Positions 1 through 7,616 of a stretch of 64,000 nt of DNA are shown in pieces. This DNA comes from an uncultured Archangium sp. GTDB taxonomy: Bacteria; Myxococcota; Myxococcia; Myxococcales; Myxococcaceae. Numbering within the stretch: position 1 is the stretch's first letter; each line of letters opens with the position of its first letter. The position numbers were made by a program, and so were the translations under genes. Location: the NCBI GenBank assembly GCA_903905455.1, contig CAIVGN010000127.1:83508-147507 (forward strand), given 5' to 3'. The notes under the pieces were generated by a model that worked only from the letters and a program-made list of their open reading frames with translations, did no database searches and was not told the DNA's origin.

Positions 1-609
1 TGGCGCAACCAGGTCGGCCAGCTGCGCATGGACGCGCCCTACTGCCACCGCGACTTCCGCCCGCCCACCTTCATCGGTCCCCGCGACGAAGGGTTGCGCG
101 AGACGGTCATCAAGCGCGGCGATCGCTTCCACGGCTTCACCACGAAAGAAGCCCCCCTCGACGTGGTGGGCTGGGACGGCAGCGTCTACCCCTGGGCCTT
201 CCCCATCTTGAACTTCCAGCCGCGCGTGGGCCTCACGCACCTCCCGCCCACCTGGCACGGCACCTTCGCCATGAAGGGCGCGCTGGTGTGCAGCTTCGTC
301 CCCCGGCCCGTCGACTTTCACCCCGAGGCCGTGCCCTGCCCGTACCCGCACTCCTCGGTCGACGTCGATGAGTTCATCTTCTACTGCAAGGGCAACTTCA
401 CCTCGCGCAAGGGCGTGAGCCCGGGCTCCATCAGCTTCCACCCCGCGGGCATTCCCCACGGGCCGCACCCCGGCAGCTACGAGGCCAGCCTCGGCACCAG
501 GGAGACCAACGAGTTGGCGGTGATGCTCGACTGCGCCCTGCCGCTGCAGGCGACGACCCATGCGTTGGGCCTCGAAGACCCCAACTACATGGCGAGCTTC
601 ATCCCCTGA
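1..609 (+). CDS. Homogentisate 1,2-dioxygenase family protein, C-terminal part (cut by window edge)
   Basis: The frame is open from base 1; the first ATG inside is at 28, so the true start lies outside the window and only about 202 C-terminal residues are visible. The segment PYPHSSVDVDE followed about 35 residues later by AGIPHGPHPG matches the iron-site layout of homogentisate dioxygenases, where a His, a nearby Glu and the His of a PHGP motif bind Fe(II). Members open the aromatic ring of homogentisate to maleylacetoacetate in cytosolic tyrosine and phenylalanine breakdown. The family assignment is from motif recognition. The exact substrate is inferred, because related cupin-fold dioxygenases share the motif. 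No other tyrosine-catabolism gene is visible downstream. Confidence 0.75.
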   Translation, partial: WRNQVGQLRMDAPYCHRDFRPPTFIGPRDEGLRETVIKRGDRFHGFTTKEAPLDVVGWDGSVYPWAFPILNFQPRVGLTHLPPTWHGTFAMKGALVCSFVPRPVDFHPEAVPCPYPHSSVDVDEFIFYCKGNFTSRKGVSPGSISFHPAGIPHGPHPGSYEASLGTRETNELAVMLDCALPLQATTHALGLEDPNYMASFIP

Positions 610-682
610 CAGCCCGTCACGGAGTTGACGCGAACGAATTGCGTGGGCCTTCGGCTTCGTTCTCAGTACCCATTGATCAACC

Positions 683-1846
683 GTGACTGCCGCCTCAGAG
701 CCAGTGCTGGGCCTCGACCTCGGCACGACGTTTTCCACAGCCGCCCTCGTGGTGAACGGCAAGTTTCACTACGCGGTCGATGAGCGCGGCGAGGCCTGCA
801 TCCCCAGCGTGGTGCACTTCCCCCGGTCGGGCCCGCCCATCGTGGGCACCGAGGCCGACAGGCTGCGCGTCATCGATCCCGAGAACACGGTGTGGGCCAT
901 CAAGCGCGTCATCGGCCGCGGCCTGGACACGCCGCAGGTGCGCAGGCTCCAGGCCGGCGCGGTGTTCAAGCTCGTGGGCCGCGGCACCGACGAGGTGATG
1001 GTGCGCACCCGCTCGGGGGACCACTCGGCCAGCGAGGTGGCCTCGATCCTCCTGCGCGACATGAGGGAGCGCGCCCAGCACCGCTTCGGCCGGACCATCT
1101 CCAAGGCCGTGGTCACCGTGCCGGTGCTCGCGCCGACCGCGGTGCGCACCAACATGGTGAAGCTGGGCCGCATGGCCGGCCTCGAGGTGCTGCGCGTCAT
1201 CTCCGAGCCCGTGGCCGGGGCGCTGGCCCGCGGCATCGCCGGCGCCGGGGACACGGGCGAACCGCGCCTCATCTTCGACTTCGGCGGCGGCACCCTGGAC
1301 ATCGCCGTGGTGCAGCACGTGGAAGACCGGGTGAAGGTGCTCGCGGCCAGCGGCGACGACAGCCTGGGCGGCGACGACTTCGACACCGCCTTCGCGCGCT
1401 TCATCGCCAGCCACGTGTGGGGCCACCACCAGTTCGACGTCACCAAGGACGTCATCCTCTCCGACACCATCCACCGCACCTGCGAGAAGGTGAAGCGCGC
1501 CCTCTCGGCGAGCCCCAGCGCGCGGTACTTCATTCCCGAGGCTCTCGGCGTCCGCGGCCGCAAGTGGGACATCGAGCTCGTCGTCACCCGCGAGATGATG
1601 TCTTCCGTCTGGGAAGAATTAATCAGCCGCGCTGTCCAGGTGACGCGCGAAACCCTTGATGCCAGTGGGGTCGACCCGGCGCGGCTCTCGGTGGTGAGCC
1701 TGATCGGCGGCACCACCTTCGTGCCCCAGGTGCGCGAGGCGGTGGCCCGGGCCTTCGGACGACCGCTCGACGTGGAGGCGGATCCCCAGACCGCCGTGGC
1801 CCGCGGGGCGTCTTTCCTCGGCGCGTTCCCCCTGCTGGTCAGATAA
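683..1846 (+). CDS. Hsp70-family protein consisting of the ATPase domain only
   Basis: The 387-residue protein carries the full set of Hsp70/actin-fold nucleotide motifs: phosphate-1 loop GLDLGTTFST at residues 10-19, VGTEA and WAIKRVIGR at about 54-79, phosphate-2 loop FDFGGGTLDI at about 198-207, SLGGDDFD at about 227-234, and adenosine motif IGGTTFVPQV near 340. DnaK is about 640 residues; here the frame ends right after the nucleotide-binding domain, so the peptide-binding domain and lid are absent. It therefore cannot act as a classical chaperone alone and may be an ATP-dependent switch or scaffold; this is inference. Start is GTG at 683. No DnaJ or GrpE lies nearby; the next gene encodes a small TPR-like protein. 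Confidence 0.88.
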   Translation: MTAASEPVLGLDLGTTFSTAALVVNGKFHYAVDERGEACIPSVVHFPRSGPPIVGTEADRLRVIDPENTVWAIKRVIGRGLDTPQVRRLQAGAVFKLVGRGTDEVMVRTRSGDHSASEVASILLRDMRERAQHRFGRTISKAVVTVPVLAPTAVRTNMVKLGRMAGLEVLRVISEPVAGALARGIAGAGDTGEPRLIFDFGGGTLDIAVVQHVEDRVKVLAASGDDSLGGDDFDTAFARFIASHVWGHHQFDVTKDVILSDTIHRTCEKVKRALSASPSARYFIPEALGVRGRKWDIELVVTREMMSSVWEELISRAVQVTRETLDASGVDPARLSVVSLIGGTTFVPQVREAVARAFGRPLDVEADPQTAVARGASFLGAFPLLVR

Positions 1847-1888
1847 ATCACACACGCAGCAGGTGATCGTTTCGATGTCCGCTGGGTC

Positions 1889-1894
1889 TACAGT
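1889..1894 (+). promoter_or_regulatory. Candidate -10 element (TACAGT) for a leaderless start at 1901
   Basis: TACAGT ends six bases before the ATG at 1901. No purine-rich ribosome-binding site lies between them, so transcription would start on or next to the start codon. Confidence 0.45.
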
Positions 1895-1900
1895 TCCCCC

Positions 1901-2317
1901 ATGGGATTCCTCGGGGGCTTGTTCAAGAAGCAGAGCAATGTGGATCCACTCGACGCACTTCGGGAGAAGGTAGACGCGAACCCGAAGGACGCGCGGCTGG
2001 CGCAAGATCTCGCGGCGCAGCTCAAGGCGAAGGGCGACCTCGTCGGCGCCATCGAGTACTCGCGGCGCGCGGCGCAGGCGCACAAGGCCAACGGCTTCCT
2101 GCAGAAGGCGCTGGCGGTGCTCAAGTCGGCCCAGGCGTGGGACGTGCCGACGCCGGAGCTGCTCAACGAGCTCAGCGAGATCTACCTCGAGCTCAAGCAC
2201 AAGGAAGACGCGCGCGGCACGCTGGTCAAGCTGCGGCAGCTTCAGGCGAACACCGGCAACATGGAGGAGCTCAAGCGCATCGACGCGAAGATCTCCGAGC
2301 TGGGGCCGGGGCGCTGA
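1901..2317 (+). CDS. Small TPR-like protein
   Basis: A 138-residue soluble, mostly helical protein. Residues about 15-110 show the helix-turn-helix periodicity and small/aromatic pattern of tetratricopeptide repeats (for example DLVGAIEYSRRAAQAH, then a helix pair around ELLNELSEIYLELKHKEDA). TPR folds mediate protein-protein contacts; no enzymatic motif is present. The N-terminus MGFLGGLFKK is amphipathic and could be a membrane-peripheral anchor, which is speculative. The start is fixed by the candidate -10 box six bases upstream. It lies between the Hsp70-like gene and a small membrane protein. The partner is unknown. Confidence 0.75.
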   Translation: MGFLGGLFKKQSNVDPLDALREKVDANPKDARLAQDLAAQLKAKGDLVGAIEYSRRAAQAHKANGFLQKALAVLKSAQAWDVPTPELLNELSEIYLELKHKEDARGTLVKLRQLQANTGNMEELKRIDAKISELGPGR

Positions 2318-2332
2318 CCGATACTCGCGGGC

Positions 2333-2476
2333 ATGAACCGCGCGACGGTGCTGGTGCTGCTGGGGGGGCTCGCGTTGACCGCGGCCTTCATGCTCGCGCC
2401 GAAGAAGCCAGTGACCGAGGGGCATCCCTTCACGCCGCGGGCTGACTCGGAAGTCGTCGAGCGCCTCACCCCATGA
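2333..2476 (+). CDS. Small single-pass membrane or exported protein, 47 residues
   Basis: A short frame starting with ATG at 2333 encodes MNRATVLVLLGGLALTAAFM at its N-terminus, a clear hydrophobic segment, followed by a polar tail ending VVERLTP. GATACT at 2320-2325 with a seven-base gap to the ATG fits the leaderless promoter pattern seen repeatedly in this window. Its stop overlaps the first possible start of the next gene as ATGA (2473-2476), which suggests translational coupling to the HupE/UreJ-like gene. No family was recognised. The size, overlap and coding character support a real gene, but it could be an upstream leader peptide. Confidence 0.5.
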   Translation: MNRATVLVLLGGLALTAAFMLAPKKPVTEGHPFTPRADSEVVERLTP

Positions 2477-3630
2477 CTCCCTCGCCCTGCGCCAGCGGGG
2501 AGAGGGCCGGGGTGAGGGGCCCCCTCCTCCCCCTCCTCCCTCTCCTCCTCCTCCTCCTCCTCCTCACCCCGCCAGCGGCCCACGCCCACAAGGGCTCCGA
2601 CGCCTACTGGCACCTGCGCGCCCACGACGCGCGGCTCGAGGGCCGCCTCGACGTGGCCCTGCGCGACCTCGAGCCCACGCTCCACTTCGACACCAACGCC
2701 GACGGCGCGCTGACCTGGGGCGAGATCCGCGCCCGCGAGCCGCAACTGCGCGAGGCCCTTTCCGCCGCGCTCCGCATCACCCAGGCCACGGCCCCCTGCC
2801 CGCTGACCCTGGGTGTGCTGGCCCTGGTGCACCACTCCGACGGCACCTACCTCGCCGTGCCCACCACCGCGCAGTGCCCCGCGCCGGTGGCGGAGGTCCT
2901 GGTGCACTACGCCCTCTGCTTCGACGACGACGCCCAGCACCGCGCCCTGCTCTCCCTGAGCTCGGAGGCGGGCGGCCACTGGGTGGCCTTCACCGCGAAC
3001 CAGCGCACGCAAGCCGTGACCTTCACCACCACCTCGGCCCTCGCGCAGACGGGCCTCGCCTTCCGCCAGGGCGTGCACCACATCGCCATCGGCTGGGACC
3101 ACCTGTGTTTCCTCTTCGCGCTGCTGCTGCCCTCGGTGCTGCGCCGGGTGGGCCCTTCGTGGGAGCCGCGCGCCGCCTTCCAGCCCACGCTGCTCGAGGT
3201 GACGAAGGTGGTGACGGCCTTCACCGTGGCGCACTCGCTGACGCTGGGCCTTTCGGCCTTCGAGGTGGTGACGCCCAACGCGCAGTGGGTCGAGGTGGCC
3301 ATCGCCCTCTCGGTGGCCCTGGCGGCCTTCAACAACCTCGTGCCCTTCGTGCCGGACACGCGCTGGTCGCTGGCCTTCTCGCTGGGGCTGATGCACGGCT
3401 TCGGCTTCGTGTCCGCCATCCAGGACCTCGGCGCCGAGGGGCCATCCCTGTGGCTCTCGGTCTTCGGCTTCAACCTGGGGGTGGAAGCGGGGCAGCTGGG
3501 CATCGTCGCGGTCTTCGTGCCCCTGGCCTGGGCGTGGCGCCGGCGGGCCGCCTACCCCCGGGTGCTCCTGCCCCTGGGCTCGGCGCTCATCCTGGGCCTC
3601 GCGCTGTACTGGACCTCGCAGCGCCTCTGA
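2473..3630 (+). CDS. HupE/UreJ_2-type membrane protein with an EF-hand-like loop
   Basis: A signal peptide is followed by a soluble domain and then about six transmembrane helices (from residue 200). The segment GVHHIAIGWDHLCFLFALLL is the hallmark of the HupE/UreJ_2 group, whose role is not well established (metal-ion handling or a structural membrane role have been proposed). Residues 73-84, DTNADGALTWGE, form a textbook 12-residue EF-hand loop, suggesting Ca2+ binding in the exported domain. If ATG 2473 is used, the first 16 residues translate a REP-like repeat; GTG at 2512 would give MRGPLLPLL and a normal signal peptide, and is arguably the better start. The next gene is a sirtuin. Confidence 0.8.
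   Translation: MTPSPCASGERAGVRGPLLPLLPLLLLLLLLTPPAAHAHKGSDAYWHLRAHDARLEGRLDVALRDLEPTLHFDTNADGALTWGEIRAREPQLREALSAALRITQATAPCPLTLGVLALVHHSDGTYLAVPTTAQCPAPVAEVLVHYALCFDDDAQHRALLSLSSEAGGHWVAFTANQRTQAVTFTTTSALAQTGLAFRQGVHHIAIGWDHLCFLFALLLPSVLRRVGPSWEPRAAFQPTLLEVTKVVTAFTVAHSLTLGLSAFEVVTPNAQWVEVAIALSVALAAFNNLVPFVPDTRWSLAFSLGLMHGFGFVSAIQDLGAEGPSLWLSVFGFNLGVEAGQLGIVAVFVPLAWAWRRRAAYPRVLLPLGSALILGLALYWTSQRL
2477..2519 (+). repeat. REP-like GC-rich palindromic repeat overlapping a gene start
   Basis: The stretch from CTCCCTCGCCC to GGGCCGGGGTGAGGGG resembles the extragenic palindromic repeats that occur in many copies in high-GC Gram-negative genomes; translated, it gives the widely seen peptide ASGERAGVRG. 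Here it lies across the predicted start of the HupE/UreJ-like gene. Confidence 0.5.
2523..2567 (+). repeat. CTC-triplet microsatellite encoding a leucine run
   Basis: Tandem CTC codons, the last eight or so uninterrupted, encode the leucine core of the signal peptide. Because the unit is three bases, length changes would alter the hydrophobic core without a frameshift. Confidence 0.7.
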
Positions 3631-3646
3631 ATGCTAAAAGAGCCCC

Positions 3647-4411
3647 ATGGACTCTAACATCGGTCACGTAGCACGCCAGCTCGCCGCCGCGCGGCGCGTG
3701 GTGTTTCTGTGTGGGGCCGGGCTCTCGGTGCCCAGCGGCATTCGGGCGTACCGCTCGGGGCCCAACGCCATCTGGTCGGAGAACGTGCTCGCGTGGGGCA
3801 CGTTTCAGAAGTTCAGCGCCGACCCGGCGCTGTGGTGGCGCGAGTTCTGGCTCAAGGCGCACGGCGATCTCTTCCGCTCGTTCACGCCGAACGCGGGGCA
3901 CCACGCGCTGGGGCGCTTCATGGGGCGTGGGCACGACGACCTGGTCATCACCCAGAACATCGACGGGCTGCACCGGCTCGCCGGTCACCCGGAGTCGCAG
4001 CTCATCGAGATCCACGGTCGCCACGATCGTTTCATCTGCGCGGGCGGTGCCGGCTGTGAAGGCATCGACCACCCGGTGAACGCGGTCGACCTGTCGCAGG
4101 TGGACCAGGGCGTGTTCCCCACCTGCGCGCGCTGCGCGGCGCCGATGCGGCCGCTGGTGCTGCTGTTCGACGAGAGCTACGACTCGCACGGCGACTTCCA
4201 GGCCTGGCGCGGGAAGAAGGCGCTCAACGACGCCGACGTGCTGGTCTTCGTGGGCACCTCGTTCTCGGTCGGCATCACCCACTACGCGGTGCGCTGCGCC
4301 GAGGTCTCCGGCGCGAAGCTGATCAACGTGAACGTCGAGCCCTCGCCGTTCCCGCAGATGGTCAACGTGCTGGGCGGCGCCGAGGTGCTGCTCCCCCAGT
4401 TGCTGGGGTGA
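3647..4411 (+). CDS. Sirtuin (Sir2-family NAD-dependent protein deacylase)
   Basis: At 254 residues this is a typical compact bacterial sirtuin. It has the NAD-binding GAGLSVPSGI at residues 23-32, the signature TQNIDGLH at 102-109, and the catalytic His in EIHG at about 123. Zinc-binding cysteines lie at about 131, 137, 160 and 163; the first pair is spaced CxxxxxC rather than the usual CxxC, which is slightly atypical. Sirtuins remove acetyl or other acyl groups from lysines using NAD+, producing O-acyl-ADP-ribose and nicotinamide. It is cytosolic, with no signal peptide. GCTAAAAG just before the ATG could serve as a -10 box. Assignment to a bacterial CobB subclass was not attempted. Confidence 0.92.
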   Translation: MDSNIGHVARQLAAARRVVFLCGAGLSVPSGIRAYRSGPNAIWSENVLAWGTFQKFSADPALWWREFWLKAHGDLFRSFTPNAGHHALGRFMGRGHDDLVITQNIDGLHRLAGHPESQLIEIHGRHDRFICAGGAGCEGIDHPVNAVDLSQVDQGVFPTCARCAAPMRPLVLLFDESYDSHGDFQAWRGKKALNDADVLVFVGTSFSVGITHYAVRCAEVSGAKLINVNVEPSPFPQMVNVLGGAEVLLPQLLG

Positions 4412-4446
4412 CGTCGCGCCGTGCTGGATCTCTGGGCGCCTCTGAC

Positions 4447-4452
4447 TAGGGT
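4447..4452 (+). promoter_or_regulatory. Candidate -10 element (TAGGGT) before the DUF2378 gene
   Basis: TAGGGT lies nine bases before the ATG at 4462, with no Shine-Dalgarno between them. Confidence 0.4.
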
Positions 4453-4461
4453 GGCGGACAC

Positions 4462-5013
4462 ATGTCGACGGAACAGCGGGTCGTCTTCGCCTCGGGCTTC
4501 GAATCACTCTTCTCCAGGGACCTGCGCGCGCAGGTGACGCCGGAGCTCGATCGCGAGCTCAAGGCCTGCGGGGTGTTCCTCGACAAGCCCTTCCAGGCGG
4601 CCTACTCGATCGAGACCTGGGCGGCGGCGGTGGAGGCCACGGCCAAGCACCTCTTCCCGGGCGAAGCGCGGCCCGTCGCGTACTGGAAGCTCGGGCGCTC
4701 GACCATCGAGGGCTTCGCGGAGACGCTCATTGGGCGCGCGTCGTTCGGCTTCTTGCGGCTGGTGGGCCCGGTGCGCTCGGTGGAGCGCGCGGCCCGCACC
4801 TACGCCAGCACCAACAACTACACCAAGGTGACGCTCAACCGCGTCGGCCCCACGAGCTTCGACTTCCACCTGAACGAGAAGCACACGCTGCCCGAGTACG
4901 ACATGGGCGTGGTGGAAGGCGTGCTGGAGCACGTCGGCGCCAAGACCCCGGTGGTGACGTTGAGCTCCCAGGACCCCGAGGGCTTCACCCTGCGCCTCGA
5001 GTGGACGTCGTAG
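4462..5013 (+). CDS. DUF2378 (TIGR02265) family protein
   Basis: A 183-residue soluble protein that matches the DUF2378/TIGR02265 family, a paralogous group expanded in Myxococcus and relatives. Recognisable features are the opening VVFASGFESLFSRDL, the central segment YWKLGRSTIEGFAETLIGR and the RTYASTNNYTKV stretch followed by a V/L-rich C-terminal half. The family has an alpha/beta fold and no established function; some members sit next to signalling genes. Here it lies alone between the sirtuin (same strand) and a small convergent gene. It is one of the stronger taxonomic markers in the window. Confidence 0.82.
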   Translation: MSTEQRVVFASGFESLFSRDLRAQVTPELDRELKACGVFLDKPFQAAYSIETWAAAVEATAKHLFPGEARPVAYWKLGRSTIEGFAETLIGRASFGFLRLVGPVRSVERAARTYASTNNYTKVTLNRVGPTSFDFHLNEKHTLPEYDMGVVEGVLEHVGAKTPVVTLSSQDPEGFTLRLEWTS

Positions 5014-5020
5014 GTCCCGC

Positions 5021-5251
5021 TCAGCGGGCGACGAGTTGCAGCGGTGAGCGCGAGCTCCCGGCGGCCTGCAGCTTGCGGCGCGCCTCGAGCAGCATCGCCT
5101 GGGCCGCCTGAAGCGCCGCGGCGGCCTCCCGACCGGCCTCGTCGGGCGAGACTTCCAGCTCGCGGGCCGACTGGAGCAGCGCCCGGGTGGTGACCTCGAT
5201 GGCCGAGGCGGCGCGGAAGCAGAGGTGGGCGTTCCATCGTTCGTTTCGCAT
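5021..5251 (-). CDS. Small helical protein, paralog A (76 residues), with a RecA-NDp-like promoter
   Basis: ATG at 5251 gives MRNERWNAHLCFRAASAIEV and onward: 76 residues, almost entirely helical, with a heptad-like C-terminal half rich in Ala, Leu and Arg. It is clearly paralogous to the gene at 7617-7883. Shared positions include RWN, CFRAA.AI, RELE and a tail of form A.LL.AR...QAA. No database family was recognised. The start is set by the shared promoter: the -10 box ends seven bases before this ATG, exactly as in the paralog. In-frame ATGs at 5281, 5263 and 5260 fall within the promoter itself and are rejected. The protein is probably cytosolic and may self-associate as a coiled coil. 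Confidence 0.68.
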   Translation of the reverse strand: MRNERWNAHLCFRAASAIEVTTRALLQSARELEVSPDEAGREAAAALQAAQAMLLEARRKLQAAGSSRSPLQLVAR

Positions 5252-5258
5252 GGGGCCC

Positions 5259-5281
5259 ATCATGCCGGGGGGGACTGACAT
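5259..5281 (-). promoter_or_regulatory. RecA-NDp/PafBC-like promoter of paralog A
   Basis: On the minus strand: ATGTCAGTC, eight bases, CATGAT, seven bases, ATG. This resembles the actinobacterial RecA-independent DNA-damage promoter (TTGTCRGTG-N8-TAnnnT) in motif and in the eight-base spacer, with mismatches at both ends of the upstream box. It has the same geometry as the promoter at 7891-7913. Confidence 0.5.
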
Positions 5282-5319
5282 GTCCCCGCGGCCCCCGGGA
5301 TTTCGCGAAGTTAGCCCTG

Positions 5320-6702
5320 TCAGTCGCGCACCACCGCGTGCAGCAGCTTGAGCTGGATGTTGATCTTCAGCGACGCGCAGCGCTGGTGGATGACCTCCGA
5401 GAGGTTGTTGAAGAGCAGCGAGCTGTTCTCCTGCGTGTAGTACCCGCTGACGGCGCTGATCAGGCTCAGCAGGTCGGAGCACAGGCTCAGGTACTTGAGG
5501 TTCTCCGCGCGCTCGAGCGGCGGGGCCCCGAGCACGTCCTTGTTCGACTGCAAGAGGCCCAGCAGGCTGACGAGGGTGTTCAGCTCGTGGAAGTGCTTGC
5601 GGTAGGCGAGCACGTCGATGCCCAGCAGCGCGAGGAACGCGAGGCCGATGTTCACCAGCACCGAGAAGAAGGCGTCCACGCCCTGGAAGAGCTCGCTGGC
5701 CTCGCCGGAGCTCAGGTGGAAGCTGCGCTCGGCGATGGTGCCGGGGTGGGCCTCGATGAGCCCCTTGGCCTGGGTGAGCAGCCGCGGGGTGAGCCCCTCG
5801 CGCGCCACCAGCCAGGTCGACACCGAGTAGGTGTTCACCGCGTCCGCGGGCACCGGCGGGTCGAGGTGGAGGTGCGCCCGCGGCACGGTGACCGGCTGCA
5901 GGTAGTCGAAGCGCCCGGCCCGCGCACCCAGCGACGGCGACTCGAGGTGGAAGCCGCCCTTCGTCAGCCGCTCGGCGCCGAGCAGCGACTTCTCGTCACC
6001 GGGGTCCTTCACCACGAAGACCGCGTCGACGTCTGGCGGCACCACGAAGGCCTCGTTGGAGGTGACCTCCTTCCACGCGTGGACGAACTGCACCTCGTGG
6101 CCCCAGGCGCCGAAGAAGGCCTGGGCCACCGAGTGGCTGCCTTCGCCCTGCACCGAGGTGAGCACCTTCTTTACCTGGGCCGGCGCGGTGAGCCCGTCGC
6201 GCACGAAGTACAGCACCAGCTCGCGCGAGGGCGACTCGAGGCGCAAGAGCCGCGGGGGAATGGGCACCCCGCCCTGGATGAAGCCCAGGTCGACCTCGCC
6301 GTTGGCCAGCAGCGCGGCCGCCTCGCGAGACCCGGGCACTTCGACCACCTGCACGTTGAGGCGCGCGTCGGCGGCGAGGTGGTCGCGCATGGCCTGGGCG
6401 TCGCGGTCGGGCAGCGCCAGGGTCAGCGTGGAGACGCGGAAGAACTGCCAGTAGAGGAACGTGAGCACCGCCACGAGGGCCACGGCGAGGAACACCACCG
6501 GCAGGCGGTGCGGGCTCCAGGGGCGCCGCATGGAGGTGGCGACGCGCTCGGCGGTGCGCGCGGCCTCCACCATGCGCTGGCTGGCGCGCTGCAGGCCCTC
6601 GTGGGTGGGCAGCTCGTTCACCACGCGGGCGGACAGCGCGGTGGCCTGCTCGATGACGGGGCCAATGGACAGGCGCGTGGGGTCTGGCAACGCAGCAGGC
6701 AT
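5320..6702 (-). CDS. Membrane-anchored TAXI/TRAP-type solute-binding protein
   Basis: A 460-residue protein with two transmembrane helices (about 67-88 and 345-364) flanking a periplasmic substrate-binding-like domain (about 92-335). That domain has the features of TAXI-family TRAP receptors: SREAAALLANGEVDLGFIQGG, a later DVDAVFVV pair and VNTYSVSTWLVAREGL. The C-terminal 95 residues are cytosolic and helical (around HELNTLVSLLGLLQSNKD). Ordinary TAXI receptors are free periplasmic proteins of about 320 residues feeding a DctQM permease; here the domain is tethered and no permease is nearby, so a sensor role is plausible (inference). Start ATG 6702 is preferred over upstream frame because TAGGGT ends eight bases before it. 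Confidence 0.72.
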   Translation of the reverse strand: MPAALPDPTRLSIGPVIEQATALSARVVNELPTHEGLQRASQRMVEAARTAERVATSMRRPWSPHRLPVVFLAVALVAVLTFLYWQFFRVSTLTLALPDRDAQAMRDHLAADARLNVQVVEVPGSREAAALLANGEVDLGFIQGGVPIPPRLLRLESPSRELVLYFVRDGLTAPAQVKKVLTSVQGEGSHSVAQAFFGAWGHEVQFVHAWKEVTSNEAFVVPPDVDAVFVVKDPGDEKSLLGAERLTKGGFHLESPSLGARAGRFDYLQPVTVPRAHLHLDPPVPADAVNTYSVSTWLVAREGLTPRLLTQAKGLIEAHPGTIAERSFHLSSGEASELFQGVDAFFSVLVNIGLAFLALLGIDVLAYRKHFHELNTLVSLLGLLQSNKDVLGAPPLERAENLKYLSLCSDLLSLISAVSGYYTQENSSLLFNNLSEVIHQRCASLKINIQLKLLHAVVRD

Positions 6703-6710
6703 GGGCGCGC

Positions 6711-6716
6711 ACCCTA
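6711..6716 (-). promoter_or_regulatory. Candidate -10 element (TAGGGT) deciding the TAXI-type gene start
   Basis: On the minus strand TAGGGT lies eight bases upstream of ATG 6702. This supports 6702 over the frame's more distant upstream start. Confidence 0.45.
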
Positions 6717-6827
6717 CTGCGCGAAACGCCCAGGTGACGTCGCGCGCAAAGAGGTCGTCAGGGGCCCCCAAAGTCCGCGAGAGTGCGCCCCTTCCCAATT
6801 CCTGGGAACGACATGGGGGTCTGACGA

Positions 6828-7607
6828 ATGTTTCAGCTGCGACTGCTGGTGGTAGCGCTTCTGGGTGTGTTGGGGTCGGGGTGCATCACGACGTTGACCA
6901 TCAAGAAGGACGAGGTGAGCGCGCTCAAGAAGGTCGCCCTCATCGGCTACGCGGGCCACTTCAACCTGGACAACGCTTCGTCGAAGAACAGCATCACCGC
7001 CACCATCGGCGCGGCGAAGAACATGGCCGACGTGAGCAGCGGCAAGCAGGCCGCGCGGCGCCAGGAGCAGGCCATGCAGGGCTACGCGGAGTTCACCAAG
7101 CAGTTCAGCCAGGCCTTCGGCTTCGAGTTCCTCGATCGCCAGGCCTTCACCGCCTCGCCCCAGTACACGGCGACGGTCGACAAGGCGCGGCCGGGCGGGA
7201 CGCAGTTCATTCCCGGCGTGCTCTCGCAGCCGCAGGTCAACGTCTTCAAGCCGGCGGACCTCGCAGGCATGGCACAGGCGATGGGCGTCGACGCGCTCAT
7301 CACGGTCGATCTCCGCTACGACATCGGCGCCACCGGCGGCGTGGCCATCGGCGGCATGGGCTCGACCACCAAGTCCCCCGTGGGCAACGCGCACCTCAAG
7401 GTCATTAACACCAAGGGTGAGATCATCTGGGAGGACTACGTGGCCCGCGGCCAGGTCACGACGGACAGCCTGCGCAACACCATGGGTGCGGACATCGTGG
7501 AGAACGAGACCGCGGTCATGACTGAAGCCGCGACCACCACCATCGCGGCGCTGCTCGAGCGCTACAAGACGTACGTGCCGCCGCCCCCGCCCGCCGCGGC
7601 GAAGTAA
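6828..7607 (+). CDS. Lipoprotein of unknown function (259 residues)
   Basis: The N-terminus has a short basic start, a hydrophobic core and lipobox LGSGC with Cys19, so the product is predicted to be lipidated and outer-membrane or periplasmic. Residues about 30-250 form an alpha/beta domain with stretches such as VDALITVDLRYDIG and ITTKGEIIWEDY-like strand pairs near 190-205. These recall GNA1162/CsgG-like lipoproteins that work in the periplasm, but I would not assign a family. The C-terminus is proline-rich (PPPPPAAAK). It is divergent from the TAXI-type gene and convergent with small paralog B, only nine bases apart. Confidence 0.8.
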   Translation: MFQLRLLVVALLGVLGSGCITTLTIKKDEVSALKKVALIGYAGHFNLDNASSKNSITATIGAAKNMADVSSGKQAARRQEQAMQGYAEFTKQFSQAFGFEFLDRQAFTASPQYTATVDKARPGGTQFIPGVLSQPQVNVFKPADLAGMAQAMGVDALITVDLRYDIGATGGVAIGGMGSTTKSPVGNAHLKVINTKGEIIWEDYVARGQVTTDSLRNTMGADIVENETAVMTEAATTTIAALLERYKTYVPPPPPAAAK

Positions 7608-7616
7608 GCGACCGTT

